This document shows, piece by piece, positions 42,361-51,433 of a stretch of 64,000 bases of DNA. The translations under genes were made by a program, and so were the position numbers. The stretch's first letter is position 1, and each line of letters starts with the position of its first letter. The notes under the pieces were generated by a model, which was given only the letters and a program-made list of their open reading frames with translations, was not told the origin of the DNA and did not search any database. Origin of the DNA: an uncultured Collinsella sp. (GTDB lineage: Bacteria; Actinomycetota; Coriobacteriia; Coriobacteriales; Coriobacteriaceae). Location of the stretch: NCBI GenBank assembly GCA_934654585.1, contig CAKUGF010000007.1:35246-99245 (forward strand), given 5' to 3'.

Positions 42361-42953
42361 TACTCATCGCCTCCCTTCGGAGCGTCGGCGGTGGCAGCGG
42401 CATCGTCCTCGGCCTCGAGCTCGCGGGCGAGCTGGTCGATGACGGCCTTGCGCTTGCGGGGACGGCGGGCATACAGGTCGGCCGTCGTGGGCTCTGCCGG
42501 CTCGGGTTCGGGTTCCGGCTCTGCAACGGGCTCGGGCTCGACAGCGTCGTCGGCGGCGGCAGGCTCGGGCTCGGCAGCCTCGGATTCTGCCTCCTCAGCG
42601 GCGCCCTCGCCCTCGGCGGCACCCTCGCTTGCGGCCTTCTCGGCGGCAAGGCGGGCGCGACGCTCGGCAAAGGTCTCTTTCTTGGCGGGCGCAGCCGTCT
42701 CGGCGGCATCCTCGTCCGCATCAGAATCATCGTCGGCAGCAGCCTTCTTGGGCTTGACCGGGGCAGACGCGGCCTCGGTTACCGGATCGATAATCTCGGA
42801 CTGAACAACAGCCGTCATCTTTTCCTGCGTATCGCGGAACTGACGGATGGCACGGCCGATCGTACGGCCCATCTGCGGGAGCTTATCCGGGCCAAACAGC
42901 AAAAAGCCGAAGACCACGATGATCGCGAGCTCACCCTCTCCAATACCAAACAC
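42360..42953 (-). CDS. tatA: Twin-arginine translocase TatA/TatB-type subunit with long acidic tail
   Basis: Starting from the GTG at 42953 (GGAGG five bases upstream) the protein opens FGIGEGELAIIVVFGFLLFG, the classic membrane hairpin with the FG boundary, then PDKLPQMGRTIGRAIRQFRD. The remaining 150 residues are Ala/Glu/Pro-rich and disordered, ending in a basic patch (YARRPRKRKAV). TatA usually has 60-90 residues, so this is nearer TatB in size. The pore partner is TatC, encoded next. Confidence 0.9.
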   Translation of the reverse strand: MFGIGEGELAIIVVFGFLLFGPDKLPQMGRTIGRAIRQFRDTQEKMTAVVQSEIIDPVTEAASAPVKPKKAAADDDSDADEDAAETAAPAKKETFAERRARLAAEKAASEGAAEGEGAAEEAESEAAEPEPAAADDAVEPEPVAEPEPEPEPAEPTTADLYARRPRKRKAVIDQLARELEAEDDAAATADAPKGGDE

Positions 42954-43034
42954 ACATACCTCCAAGGCTCGATGTGAGTCGAGCCCGCACCGCGCCATTC
43001 GGCCGGAACTCGTCTATTCATTCGGTCAAGTATA

Positions 43035-43062
43035 GCGCCCGGACGCCAAAACGTCCGAGCGC
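43035..43062 (-). terminator. Hairpin after the STAS gene
   Basis: GCGCCCGGACG pairs with CGTCCGAGCGC with a 6-base loop. No good T-run is present. Confidence 0.45.
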
Positions 43063-43106
43063 ATCACAAACATATGCCAAACGGCACGGCCCTTTTGGGG
43101 CAGGGC

Positions 43107-43421
43107 TTATGCTGCCGTGATCGAAATCTCCTGGTCGACGCCCAGCAGCTGGACCACGCGCATCACCGGGGGCTGCACGTTGACGCAGCTAAAACGCTTG
43201 CCGTGATCGACCGCGTGGTGTGCGGCGCCCACGAGCACGCCAATGCCCGTCGAATCGATGTAGCTCACCTGGGCAAAATCGAGCTCGACGGCCTCGGTGG
43301 GCTGCTCGAGCGCCAGGTCGATGGCGTTGCGCAGGCTGTCGGCGTTGGAGATGTCAATCTCGCCGGTCACCTTGATGGTGTAGAGCTCCGGCGTGGGGTT
43401 GGTTGAAATACCCAAATCCAT
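43107..43421 (-). CDS. STAS-domain anti-sigma-factor antagonist
   Basis: The 104-residue protein is a single STAS domain (YTIKVTGEIDISNADSLRNAI, then VSYIDSTGIGVLVGA with the phosphorylatable Ser). Such proteins sequester anti-sigma kinases of the SpoIIAB/RsbW type. No kinase or sigma-factor gene is adjacent. AAAGGAG precedes the ATG. It lies 50 bp after the aminotransferase gene on the same strand. Confidence 0.92.
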   Translation of the reverse strand: MDLGISTNPTPELYTIKVTGEIDISNADSLRNAIDLALEQPTEAVELDFAQVSYIDSTGIGVLVGAAHHAVDHGKRFSCVNVQPPVMRVVQLLGVDQEISITAA

Positions 43422-43472
43422 GTATGCGCTCCTTTGCGTATCGAGGGTGCGGATAGTGTGGGGAGTCGCGCG

Positions 43473-44777
43473 TTAGGCGCGCTCGGCGCGTGCCAGCTCG
43501 GCAGCAACGAGCTTAACGGCCAACACCAGCACGTCGAGCGCGGCCTCCAGGTCCTCGACCGTAGGGTAGCTCGGCGCGATGCGGATGTTGGTGTCACGCG
43601 GGTCCTTGCCGTAAGGCCAGGTGGCACCAGCCGGCGTGAGCTTAACGCCCAGGTTGGCGCAGAGCGCGGCGACCTTTTGAGCCGAGCCCTCGGGACCATC
43701 GAAGCTCACAAAGTAGCCGCCGCGAGGATGCGTCCAAGTGGCGCAGCCCGTGTCGCCCAGGCCCTCGGTAAGCTTGCGCTCGACGGCCTCAAAGCGCGGG
43801 CGCAGGAACTCGGCGTGCTTTTTCATGTGCTCCTTGACCGCCTCGATAGTGGGAAGGAAGCGAACGTGACGCAGCTGGTTGAGCTTGTCGGCGCTGATGA
43901 GGCCGGCCTTCAGGCGTTTGGAGAACTCGGCGATGACCGCGGGGCTCGCGCCGATAAAGCCGATGCCGGCGCCCGGGAAGGTGATCTTGGACGTCGAGGC
44001 AAAGGCCACCACGCGGTCCTCGGTGCCCGCCGCGCGAGCGAGGTCAAAAATGTTGGCGAGCTCGTCGGTCTTGTCGTACAGGTCGTGTACGCAGTAGGCG
44101 TTGTCCCAGAAGATGCGGAAATCGGGCGCGGCCGTGGGCATCTCGACCAGGCGGCGCACGGTGTCCTCGCTAAAGGTGATGCCCGTGGGGTTGGAATACT
44201 TGGGCACGCACCAGATACCCTTGATGGAATCGTCGGCGGCAACCAGGCGCTCGATCTCGTCCATGTCGGGGCCGTTGTCGGTCATCGCGACGGGGATGTT
44301 CTCGATGCCCAGGTCGGCGGTGATGCCAAAGTGGCGATCGTAGCCGGGAACGGGGCACAGGAACTTGACCTTCTTGCCGTCGTGCGCGGCCTCGTAGGCA
44401 TCCCAGGGCTCGCTGCCGCACGAGCCGCAGCGCCAGAACATGCCGGCGATGTCATGCTCGATCAGCAGACTCGATGAACCCAGCACGAGCGTTTGCTCGG
44501 CGGGGCAGCCCAAGAACTCCCCTGCCAGCTTGCGGGCCGAGGGAATGCCCTCAAAGCAGCCGTAGTTGGAGCAGTCGACGTTGCCGTCGTGCAGGTCGGC
44601 GTGGGCATTGAGGATATCGAGCATGGGGCGTGAGATGTCCACCTGGGCGGGCGACGGCTTGCCGCGAGCCATGTCGAGCGCCAAGCCCTTGGCCTTGACC
44701 TCGGCGACCTCGGCCTTGAGCGCCTTGATGGCGGCATCGAGTTCGGTGGTTTCCATCTTCTGGTAGATCGTCTGCAT
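43473..44777 (-). CDS. Class I/II aminotransferase, aspartate-aminotransferase-like
   Basis: The 434-residue PLP enzyme has MARGKPSPAQVDISRPMLDI near the N-terminus, NYG-FEGIPSARKLAGEFLG, the cofactor Asp/Tyr region FRIFWDNAYCVHDLY, the PLP-binding Lys in FASTSKITFPGAG, and the substrate-binding Arg region DTNIRIAPSYP. This set fits the branch of aminotransferases often annotated as aspartate aminotransferase in Gram-positives. Substrate cannot be fixed from sequence. AAAGG precedes the ATG. Confidence 0.85.
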   Translation of the reverse strand: MQTIYQKMETTELDAAIKALKAEVAEVKAKGLALDMARGKPSPAQVDISRPMLDILNAHADLHDGNVDCSNYGCFEGIPSARKLAGEFLGCPAEQTLVLGSSSLLIEHDIAGMFWRCGSCGSEPWDAYEAAHDGKKVKFLCPVPGYDRHFGITADLGIENIPVAMTDNGPDMDEIERLVAADDSIKGIWCVPKYSNPTGITFSEDTVRRLVEMPTAAPDFRIFWDNAYCVHDLYDKTDELANIFDLARAAGTEDRVVAFASTSKITFPGAGIGFIGASPAVIAEFSKRLKAGLISADKLNQLRHVRFLPTIEAVKEHMKKHAEFLRPRFEAVERKLTEGLGDTGCATWTHPRGGYFVSFDGPEGSAQKVAALCANLGVKLTPAGATWPYGKDPRDTNIRIAPSYPTVEDLEAALDVLVLAVKLVAAELARAERA

Positions 44778-44926
44778 GGGTGCGACCTTTCGCGAAGCGG
44801 TACGTTGCAGTTCGTCTAAGTATAGACCGCCACCGTCGCAACGTTATGAAGCCGTGATAGATTAAGTCCATCGCAATGAATTACGACATCGCCGCGCGCA
44901 TGCTGTGGTGCGCCCAAGGAGGCACT

Positions 44927-45181
44927 ATGGAATACGGATCGATCCAGGCCGAGGAATTCGGCGACCTGCAGCGCCTGGTCGACGGACTGTTTTACGATCG
45001 CCACGCCATCGACCGCCTGGACCTGATTGTGCAGGCCGAGATCTTGGATCTGGCGCCCGACCTCATGGAGATCGTCAACCTGCTGCCGCCCGGCTACTAC
45101 GACCGTCAGTCCCTTTGCGACCAACTCAACTCGGCCTTGGCCGCTCACGGCTGGGGCGCCGTCTACGGAACGGTGGAATAG
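44927..45181 (+). CDS. Small conserved-looking acidic protein
   Basis: The 84-residue protein starts at the ATG after CAAGGAGGCACT. It is rich in Asp, Leu and Glu (YDRHAIDRLDLIVQAEILDL) and has PPGYYDRQSLCDQLN. No family was recognised; the helical, compact character and strong ribosome-binding site support it as a real gene. It stands alone between the aminotransferase and element B. Confidence 0.6.
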   Translation: MEYGSIQAEEFGDLQRLVDGLFYDRHAIDRLDLIVQAEILDLAPDLMEIVNLLPPGYYDRQSLCDQLNSALAAHGWGAVYGTVE

Positions 45182-45234
45182 GCCTCGATGCCCGTCATCT
45201 AACCCATTTCCCGGCTCTGGCGAGGTCCGTTCTA

Positions 45235-45475
45235 GGTGCTGTGGTCAAAAAAGGGCAAATATGAGTACTGTTATCTTTTTAGTAACAGCGATTTTTGGTT
45301 AAAACCAACAAACTTGAGCCCGAAACTCCTTATTCACCGTCAACCGGCGCTTAATTGAAAGCCGATGACCGCTTATTAACGTACAGTATTTACAGATTTG
45401 TTCATTATTTTTCGCACGTAAAATGAAACGCCGTTTGTGACAGTACTCACAAACGGCGTTTTTTGACCACAGGGG
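45235..45475. mobile_element. MITE-like element B (family F3)
   Basis: The left end (GGTGCTGTGGTCAAAAAAGG, then GCAAATATGAGTACTGTTA) and the inverted right end (TTTTTTGACCACAG at 45462-45472 and CAGTACTCA) match element A at 29440-29654, and the interior shares ATTTGTTYATTATTTT. The right arm contains a 34-bp palindrome, AACGCCGTTTGTGA with TCACAAACGGCGTT, at 45427-45460. No coding region is inside. Confidence 0.7.
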
Positions 45476-45553
45476 TTTCCGGCGGATACCAAACACTGCT
45501 CTAAACCGCATTTTGCACGCGCTCGAGTCGGTGCCAAACCTAGTTTTGCGCTT

Positions 45554-46912
45554 TTACTCGTCTTTGGGCGCGGGGTGTTTGCAGACCACACTCATGTAGA
45601 TCATGCCGAGTACGGCCGCGGTGACCGAACCGGCAAGGATGGCGGCCTTGGCAGCCAGAACCTCGAACTGGGCCGTTGGGAAGGCAAGGCCGCTGATGAG
45701 AATCGACATGGTAAAGCCGATACCGCCCAGAATGCCCACGCCGGCGATCATGTGCCAGTTAACGTTGTGCGGCAGCTCGGAAATCTTGAGCTTAACCAGG
45801 GCAAACGTCATGCCAAAGATACCGATCGGCTTGCCCAGCAGCATGCCAAAGTACACACCGAGCGTCACCGGATCGGTCAGCAGCGTGCTCATGTCCACAC
45901 CCACCAGACGAACCTGCGCGTTGACAAATGCGAAGATCGGCAGGATCACAAAGTTGACCGGCGTGGAGATCAGGCGCTCCATGCGGATGAGCGGCGGGGT
46001 CACGCGGTGCATGACGCGCTCGACTTTGGTAGTCGAGACGGTAAAGTCGTGCTGACCCAGGATGTGTGCCTCGTCATCGTAGCGGTCATCGAGCAGCGGC
46101 AGGCACTCGCCCAGCCAATCGGTCAGGCTATCGAGCTTGACGCCACACTTGGCCGGGATGGTAAAGGCCAGGATGACGCCGGCGAGCGTGGCATGCACGC
46201 CGCTCTTGAACATGCAGAACCACAGCAGCAGGCCCAGCACCGAGTACGGGGCGAGGCGGTAGTGCTGCGTCTTGTTGAGCCACACGAGCGCGCAGGTCAC
46301 AAGCGCGGCGGCGCCCAACCAAAACGGATTGGGGCTCTGACCGTAGAAGATGGCAATGGCGGCGATGGAGATCAGGTCGTCGGCGATGGCGAGCGTCGAG
46401 AAGAACACACGCACGCCGTTGGGCACGCGATTGCCCAAAAGCGACAGCACGCCCAGCGCAAAGGCAATATCGGTCGCCATGGGAATGGCCCAGCCGTTGC
46501 GAGCGCCGGCATGGTTAAAGATCAGGTAGATGCAGGCGGGAACGACGACGCCGCCCACGGCTGCCAGCATGGGAAGCATGGCCTGGCGCGGGTTCTTGAG
46601 TTCGCCGACCGTCATCTCGTACTTGAGCTCAATGCCCACCAGCAAAAAGAAGATCGCCATGAGGAAGTCGTTGACGAAAAGCTCAACGGTGAGACCGGCC
46701 GTCAAATGTCCCAGGCCCACATACAGCGGGGTCTCCAAAAAGTGATGAATGGCCTCGTAGGCATCGGTGTTGGCGCAGATAACGGCGGCGATGGCGGCGA
46801 AGACCATGACGGCGGCGGAAATCGTGCCGTTCTCGGCGATGCGCTCCCAGATGTCGTGGCGCTCAAAGCGCTTGCGCTCACGGACGTTGAACAGCTGCTC
46901 GGGTGCTGCCAT
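45554..46912 (-). CDS. nhaA: Na+/H+ antiporter NhaA
   Basis: The 452-residue antiporter has about twelve spans and the NhaA core: VNDFLMAIFFLLVGIELKYE, PMATDIAFALGVLSLLGNRV, and the ion-binding Asp pair in TLAIADDLISIAAIA. GILGGIGFTMSILISGLAF matches the conserved late helix. It exports sodium in exchange for protons. A soluble loop of about 60 residues (LDSLTDWLGECLPLL to HRVTPP) is longer than in E. coli NhaA (388 aa). The start follows GGAG. Confidence 0.95.
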   Translation of the reverse strand: MAAPEQLFNVRERKRFERHDIWERIAENGTISAAVMVFAAIAAVICANTDAYEAIHHFLETPLYVGLGHLTAGLTVELFVNDFLMAIFFLLVGIELKYEMTVGELKNPRQAMLPMLAAVGGVVVPACIYLIFNHAGARNGWAIPMATDIAFALGVLSLLGNRVPNGVRVFFSTLAIADDLISIAAIAIFYGQSPNPFWLGAAALVTCALVWLNKTQHYRLAPYSVLGLLLWFCMFKSGVHATLAGVILAFTIPAKCGVKLDSLTDWLGECLPLLDDRYDDEAHILGQHDFTVSTTKVERVMHRVTPPLIRMERLISTPVNFVILPIFAFVNAQVRLVGVDMSTLLTDPVTLGVYFGMLLGKPIGIFGMTFALVKLKISELPHNVNWHMIAGVGILGGIGFTMSILISGLAFPTAQFEVLAAKAAILAGSVTAAVLGMIYMSVVCKHPAPKDE

Positions 46913-47120
46913 GGGCGGCTCCTTTCACGGGAAGGCTCCCGTCTTAAAAAAGCACGGCCCGCCCAAGTGGCGGCGCCGCGCTCTAACGTATTACGCTTGC
47001 ATCTAGCCTACCCTGCACGACAAGCACGCAGGCGCGGCCGAAAAGCGGAACCACAGGTTGAACATTATTTGCTCAACGGCACGGGCGCGCCTGTCCAAGA
47101 GACGATGCGACACCGTGCAC

Positions 47121-47160
47121 AAAAAACGACCGGAGCGCGGGGCGTCCGCGATCCGGTCGT
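47121..47160 (-). terminator. Terminator of ppaC
   Basis: ACGACCGGA pairs with TCCGGTCGT with an inner CGCGG/CCGCG stem; on the minus strand TTTTTT follows. Confidence 0.9.
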
Positions 47161-47180
47161 CGGTGTTAGGTCAAAAGAAC

Positions 47181-48104
47181 CTAGCAGGCGGCCATGATGG
47201 GGGCAGCGACCTGCTTCTTACGGGAGAGAACACCCGGCATCCAAACGCCGTCGTGCTCGTCGGCAATGCCCAGGCCCTTCTGAGCGGCCTCGGTCTCGCC
47301 CTCGAGCAGGACCTGCGAGCCCTCCTCCATAATGTCGGTGATGCACAAGACGATGCCGTCGGCACCCTTCTCGGCGGCATAGGCGCGCATGGCCTCGCGG
47401 ATCTCGTCGATCATGCCGAGAGCACGGGTCTTGTCGACGGTCTCGTACTGGCCGATGAGCAGCTTCTTGCCGGCAGGCTCGAACATCTTGATGTCGTTGC
47501 CGACCATCTCGGCGGCGGTGAAGGAGCCGGACGGACGGGTGAGGAAGACCTCCATGCCAAACTTGACCGGGTCGACGCCCACCTGCTCGCCGAGCTTGGC
47601 GGCGACGGCGCGGTCGACATCGGTGGTGGTGGGGCTCTTGAGCATGAGCGTGTCGGTCATCATGGCCGAAAGCAGCAGCTTGGCCTGGACGTCGGAAAGC
47701 TCAACGCCGAGCACGCCGGCGAGCTTGGTGACGATGGTGCAGCTGGAGCCCCAGGGCAGGCAGATGTAGTGCAGCGGGCCGGCGGTCTCGAAGTCGCCGA
47801 TGCGGTGATGGTCGACGACGCCAAAGACCGTGGCGTCCTTAAGGCCGGCGACGGACTGGGCGGACTCATTGTGGTCGGTGAGGACGACGAGCTGACCGGC
47901 CTCGACGGACTCGATCACGCGGGGCTCGGCGATGCCGGCGTCGGCGAGCAGCTTGGCGGACTCAGCCGGAAGCTGACCCAGGGCGCAGGCCTCATAGGTG
48001 TTGCCGGCATACTCAACCTGGTTGAGCAGCTGAGACAGAACGACGGCGCTCATGACGGCGTCGTTATCGGGGTTCTGGTGACCAAAGACAAGAACGTTTG
48101 CCAT
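47181..48104 (-). CDS. ppaC: Manganese-dependent inorganic pyrophosphatase (family II)
   Basis: The 307-residue DHH-family enzyme has the metal ligands in VFGHQNPDNDAVMSA (H and D), TDHNE, and the DHH motif in GVVDHHRIGDFE, plus the C-terminal DHHA2 features SRKKQVAAP. It hydrolyses pyrophosphate to phosphate in the cytoplasm, driving biosynthetic reactions. GGAGG precedes the ATG. Confidence 0.95.
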   Translation of the reverse strand: MANVLVFGHQNPDNDAVMSAVVLSQLLNQVEYAGNTYEACALGQLPAESAKLLADAGIAEPRVIESVEAGQLVVLTDHNESAQSVAGLKDATVFGVVDHHRIGDFETAGPLHYICLPWGSSCTIVTKLAGVLGVELSDVQAKLLLSAMMTDTLMLKSPTTTDVDRAVAAKLGEQVGVDPVKFGMEVFLTRPSGSFTAAEMVGNDIKMFEPAGKKLLIGQYETVDKTRALGMIDEIREAMRAYAAEKGADGIVLCITDIMEEGSQVLLEGETEAAQKGLGIADEHDGVWMPGVLSRKKQVAAPIMAAC

Positions 48105-48221
48105 GGATATCCTCCACTTGATATGTGTACTTGGACGTAGCTATGGTAGCACGCCGATGCCGAGCCTTCGCAGACGGAAGGGCCGCGGCATATTTTGGGG
48201 CAACCGTGGAGGCCAAGTCTA

Positions 48222-48270
48222 TCCCCTTTGCACCATGTTAGTACAAAGTAATCTGACCCCCTTGCACCAG
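48222..48270. repeat. Partial copy of the GGTGCAA palindrome (family F5)
   Basis: Read on the minus strand it is TGGTGCAAGGGGGTCAGATTAC, then a TTTG-containing inverted inner arm and ATGGTGCA; the second arm has decayed. Two complete copies lie at 54619-54683 and 55786-55852. It sits just downstream of the glucokinase stop codon. Confidence 0.7.
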
Positions 48271-49224
48271 TTATTTGCCGGCGGCGCGCAGGGCTACGTA
48301 GGCGGCGCCAATGATGCCGGCGTCGTTGCCGAGCGAGGCGACCTCGATGGGCGTCTCGCGTGAGGCGGAGAGCGCGTACTGTTTAAAGTGCTCGCGAACC
48401 TTGTCGAGGTAAACGTCGGCCGAGGCGGAGGCGCCGCCGCCGATCAGGAACATCTCGGGGTCGACCACGTTGGCGATGAGCGCCAGGGCGCGGCCGAGGT
48501 AATCGGCCATGGTATCGGCCGCAGCCAGCGCGAGCTTATCGCCCTCGCGGCAAGCCTGGAACACGTCCTTGGAATCGGAAGGACCGGTGAGCTCGATGGG
48601 CTCGACGCCCGCGGCCTTGCACTCGGCCAGGTAGTTGCTCACCACGCCGGTGGCACTGGAATACTGCTCAAGGTGGCCATGACCACCGCAGCCGCAGGTA
48701 CGCTCCTCGTCGGGATTCAGGCACATGTGACCAATCTCGCCGCCGGCACCTACAACGCCCGACACCACGTCGCCGTTGACGATAACGCCGCCGCCCACGC
48801 CGGTACCGATCGTAACCATCACCACGTTCTGCACGCCCTTGGCAGAACCGAGCCAGGCCTCGCCCATGGCAGCGGCGTTGGCGTCGTTCTCGTACTTCAC
48901 GACCGCATCGGGGCAATGCTCTTGGATGGCAATCTTGAGCTCGGGCAGGTTGATGGCGATATTGGCCTTGACCTTGGCATCGCCCGATGCCGGGATGGGG
49001 CACGGAACGGCCAGGCCAATGCCCGCAACAAAGGCGCGCGGAATCTGGGCCTTGGCGACCACCTGGTCGATAGCCTCGGTCACCGCGGCAAAGCCCGCAG
49101 CGTCGACGATGGGAGGCGTAGGTACGCTGGCCTTGGCAAGCAGGTTGCCGTCCTCGTCGAACAGGCCCTCCTTAACCGAAGTGCCGCCGACGTCGATGCC
49201 GATGTAGTACTGCTTAGGTTCCAT
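48271..49224 (-). CDS. glcK: ROK family glucokinase
   Basis: The 317-residue kinase has the phosphate-binding YIGIDVGGTSVKEGLFDEDG, the catalytic Asp region VKYENDANAAAMGE, TIGTGVGGGVIVNGD, and the ROK signature GGEIGHMCLNPDEERTCGCG. The zinc site normally has three Cys in CxCGxxGCxE; here the third is His (CGCGGHGHLE), with zinc binding still plausible. It converts glucose to glucose-6-phosphate. The ATG at 49224 follows AAAGGTGG; the frame extends further but with no better start. Confidence 0.9.
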   Translation of the reverse strand: MEPKQYYIGIDVGGTSVKEGLFDEDGNLLAKASVPTPPIVDAAGFAAVTEAIDQVVAKAQIPRAFVAGIGLAVPCPIPASGDAKVKANIAINLPELKIAIQEHCPDAVVKYENDANAAAMGEAWLGSAKGVQNVVMVTIGTGVGGGVIVNGDVVSGVVGAGGEIGHMCLNPDEERTCGCGGHGHLEQYSSATGVVSNYLAECKAAGVEPIELTGPSDSKDVFQACREGDKLALAAADTMADYLGRALALIANVVDPEMFLIGGGASASADVYLDKVREHFKQYALSASRETPIEVASLGNDAGIIGAAYVALRAAGK

Positions 49225-49278
49225 GGGAGCCCACCTTTCTCGTTTAAACATTGCCTGTATGGTACCGCTCCCAAGGCA

Positions 49279-49319
49279 AAAACCTACCAAAAAGGGACAG
49301 GTTTGTTTTGGCAGGTTTT
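49279..49319. repeat. Hairpin with GGGACAGGTTTG loop (half-element)
   Basis: AAAACCTACCAAAA and TTTTGGCAGGTTTT form a 14-bp stem with one mismatch around AAGGGACAGGTTTG. The layout is that of one half of the nested palindromes. The rest of the gap to 49562 shows no gene. Confidence 0.6.
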
Positions 49320-49562
49320 ATCTGGGGAAACGCGAGACGTGAAATTCGGTACGCCGTTCGGCAACATGATTCGGCCCCGCCCCTGAACCGATCAATCTAC
49401 TCATTACGACAATATTCGAATGGTTGTCGCCCAGAAGCGCTTTAATTTAAAAGCAAAGCGTTTTTATCTATTCTATTTCTCGAACTTTTAAAACCGTAAT
49501 AGGGATACTTAGGTGCTGGCTATACTTTCTTTTATATCCAATCGAGCTGGAAAGGAGGTTCC

Positions 49563-50282
49563 ATGATTCCCAAATACGAGGCGATAGCTGCAGACATCCG
49601 TCGAAGCATCGAGGACGGCGCTCTGAAACCAGGCGACAAGCTGCCTACCGTCGTCGAGTTCTGCGAGCTCTATAGCGTTTCCAAAATCACCGTCAAACGA
49701 GCAATTGAGCAGATTACCGAGGAAGGTCTTGTTACCAGCCGCCGCGGATCGGGTACCTACGTTAAGGATACGGCAGGGCTTCCCGGAAAAGCGTTTTTCC
49801 AAGGCAAGAACGACCGTGCCCAAGGCTTTTCGTACGAGCATCGCAGGGAGAAGGTGACCTCGGTGGTCTACGATTTCTCGATCGTCAATCCGCCGGCAGA
49901 GGTTGCGACCCAGCTGGGAATGGCCGAAGACGACTTTGCCTATCACATCGTGCGCGTACGCGAGGTCGATGGTCAGCCCATCGTTATCGAGTACACCTAT
50001 ATGCCACTCGAGTTGATTCCGGGTCTTAAAAAGAAGGATCTGTATGGATCGGTCTATAGCTTCATCCGCGAGCAGTGCGGGCTGAAAATCTCGAGCTTCC
50101 ACCGCACCATTCGTGCCGTGGCGGCAACCGAGGAAGAGGCTGAGCGCCTGGATACCAAGCCCGGCTCTCCCCTGCTCGAGCTCAACCAGATTGGCTTTTT
50201 AGATAGCGGCACCGCGTTTGAGTATTCAATCTCGCGCAACGTTGGCGACCGTTTTGAGCTTCACAACGTAACGTTGGCCTAG
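49563..50282 (+). CDS. GntR family regulator with UTRA domain
   Basis: The 239-residue protein has a GntR winged helix at residues about 3-70 (KYEAIAADIRRSIEDGALKP, then LYSVSKITVKRAIEQI and GLVTSRRGSGTYV) and a UTRA effector domain (FAYHIVRVREVDGQPIVIEY, then AFEYSISRNVGDRFEL). It resembles regulators of beta-glucoside or trehalose use. manA begins 70 bp downstream. AAAGGAGG precedes the ATG. Confidence 0.9.
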   Translation: MIPKYEAIAADIRRSIEDGALKPGDKLPTVVEFCELYSVSKITVKRAIEQITEEGLVTSRRGSGTYVKDTAGLPGKAFFQGKNDRAQGFSYEHRREKVTSVVYDFSIVNPPAEVATQLGMAEDDFAYHIVRVREVDGQPIVIEYTYMPLELIPGLKKKDLYGSVYSFIREQCGLKISSFHRTIRAVAATEEEAERLDTKPGSPLLELNQIGFLDSGTAFEYSISRNVGDRFELHNVTLA

Positions 50283-50354
50283 TTTTGTAATCCGGCGGGC
50301 GCCCGCTTTGAGCCGTTTTGCGCGGCGCCCGCACAACCTGATAGGGGTATGAAC

Positions 50355-51287
50355 ATGTCCGATTTGATTAAACTCACGCCGATCTTCCACGAGAAGATTT
50401 GGGGCGGCCGTCAGCTGGAGACCGTCTTTGGCTACGACATTCCCGAGGGCTCCATCGGTGAGTGCTGGGCCATCTCGGCACATCCCAACGGTGACTGCCA
50501 GATCGCCGAGGGTCCGTACGCCGGCCACACGCTGTCGTGGCTGTGGGCCGAGCACCGCGAGCTCTTTGGCAACTGCGAGGGCAAGGAGTTCCCGCTGCTC
50601 ATTAAGATTCTGGACGCCAAGGACGACCTGTCGATCCAGATCCACCCCAACGACGAGTACGCCGCCGAGCACGAGAACGGCAGCCTGGGCAAGACCGAGT
50701 GCTGGTACGTGCTGGATTGCGAGCCCGGCGCCACGATTATCGTCGGCCAGCGCGCGCACGACCGCGCCGAGGCCGCGCAAATGATCGAAGACGGCCGCTG
50801 GGACGAGATGCTCAACGTCCTGCCGATCCACAAGGGCGACTTTTTCCAGATCGACTCCGGCACCGTGCACGCCATCAAGACCGGCACGCTGATTCTGGAG
50901 ACGCAGCAGTCGAGCGACGTGACGTATCGCCTGTACGACTACGACCGCCCGGGCACCGACGGCAAGCTGCGCCCGCTGCACATTGAGCAGAGCCTGGACT
51001 GCATCAACTTTAACGCTCAGGCCCCGACCGACGGCACCGTGACCGCACCCGAGGTCGATGGCGTGACCGAGCTCGAGAGCAACAAGATTTACACCGTTGA
51101 TCGCGTGCGCGTGGACGGCAGCAAGACGCTCGAGCAGCGCTGGCCCTTCATGTGCCTGTCGATCATCGACGGCGAAGGCACCGTCTGCGGCGACCCCGTC
51201 CACAAGGGCAGTCACCTGCTGGCACCCAGTACCGTCAGCTCCATTGACCTCAAAGGCAAGATGGAACTGATCGTCTCGCATCTCTAG
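50355..51287 (+). CDS. manA: Class I mannose-6-phosphate isomerase
   Basis: The 310-residue cupin enzyme interconverts mannose-6-phosphate and fructose-6-phosphate. It begins IKLTPIFHEKIWGGRQLETV and has the zinc ligands in LSIQIHPND and KTECWYVL plus the His in DSGTVHAIKTGTLILETQQSSDV. Length is as expected for the short form. The ATG at 50355 (AGGGG seven bases upstream) is preferred over 50349, which directly abuts the box. Confidence 0.93.
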   Translation: MSDLIKLTPIFHEKIWGGRQLETVFGYDIPEGSIGECWAISAHPNGDCQIAEGPYAGHTLSWLWAEHRELFGNCEGKEFPLLIKILDAKDDLSIQIHPNDEYAAEHENGSLGKTECWYVLDCEPGATIIVGQRAHDRAEAAQMIEDGRWDEMLNVLPIHKGDFFQIDSGTVHAIKTGTLILETQQSSDVTYRLYDYDRPGTDGKLRPLHIEQSLDCINFNAQAPTDGTVTAPEVDGVTELESNKIYTVDRVRVDGSKTLEQRWPFMCLSIIDGEGTVCGDPVHKGSHLLAPSTVSSIDLKGKMELIVSHL

Positions 51288-51312
51288 GTCGCACCAACAA
51301 CCAAAACGAAAC

Positions 51313-51349
51313 AAGGGGCTCCCCCGTTCATCAACGGAGGAGCCCCTTG
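51313..51349 (+). terminator. Terminator of manA
   Basis: AAGGGGCTCC pairs with GGAGCCCCTT, with CCGTT/AACGG extending the stem. A short T-run follows. Confidence 0.75.
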
Positions 51350-51433
51350 CCATGTCTAAGTATTCAGCCCACCCGGCTCTCCAGATCAAAAAGCGAACGA
51401 GCAAAGCAACGTTCGTCCTGCAACGTTACCCAA

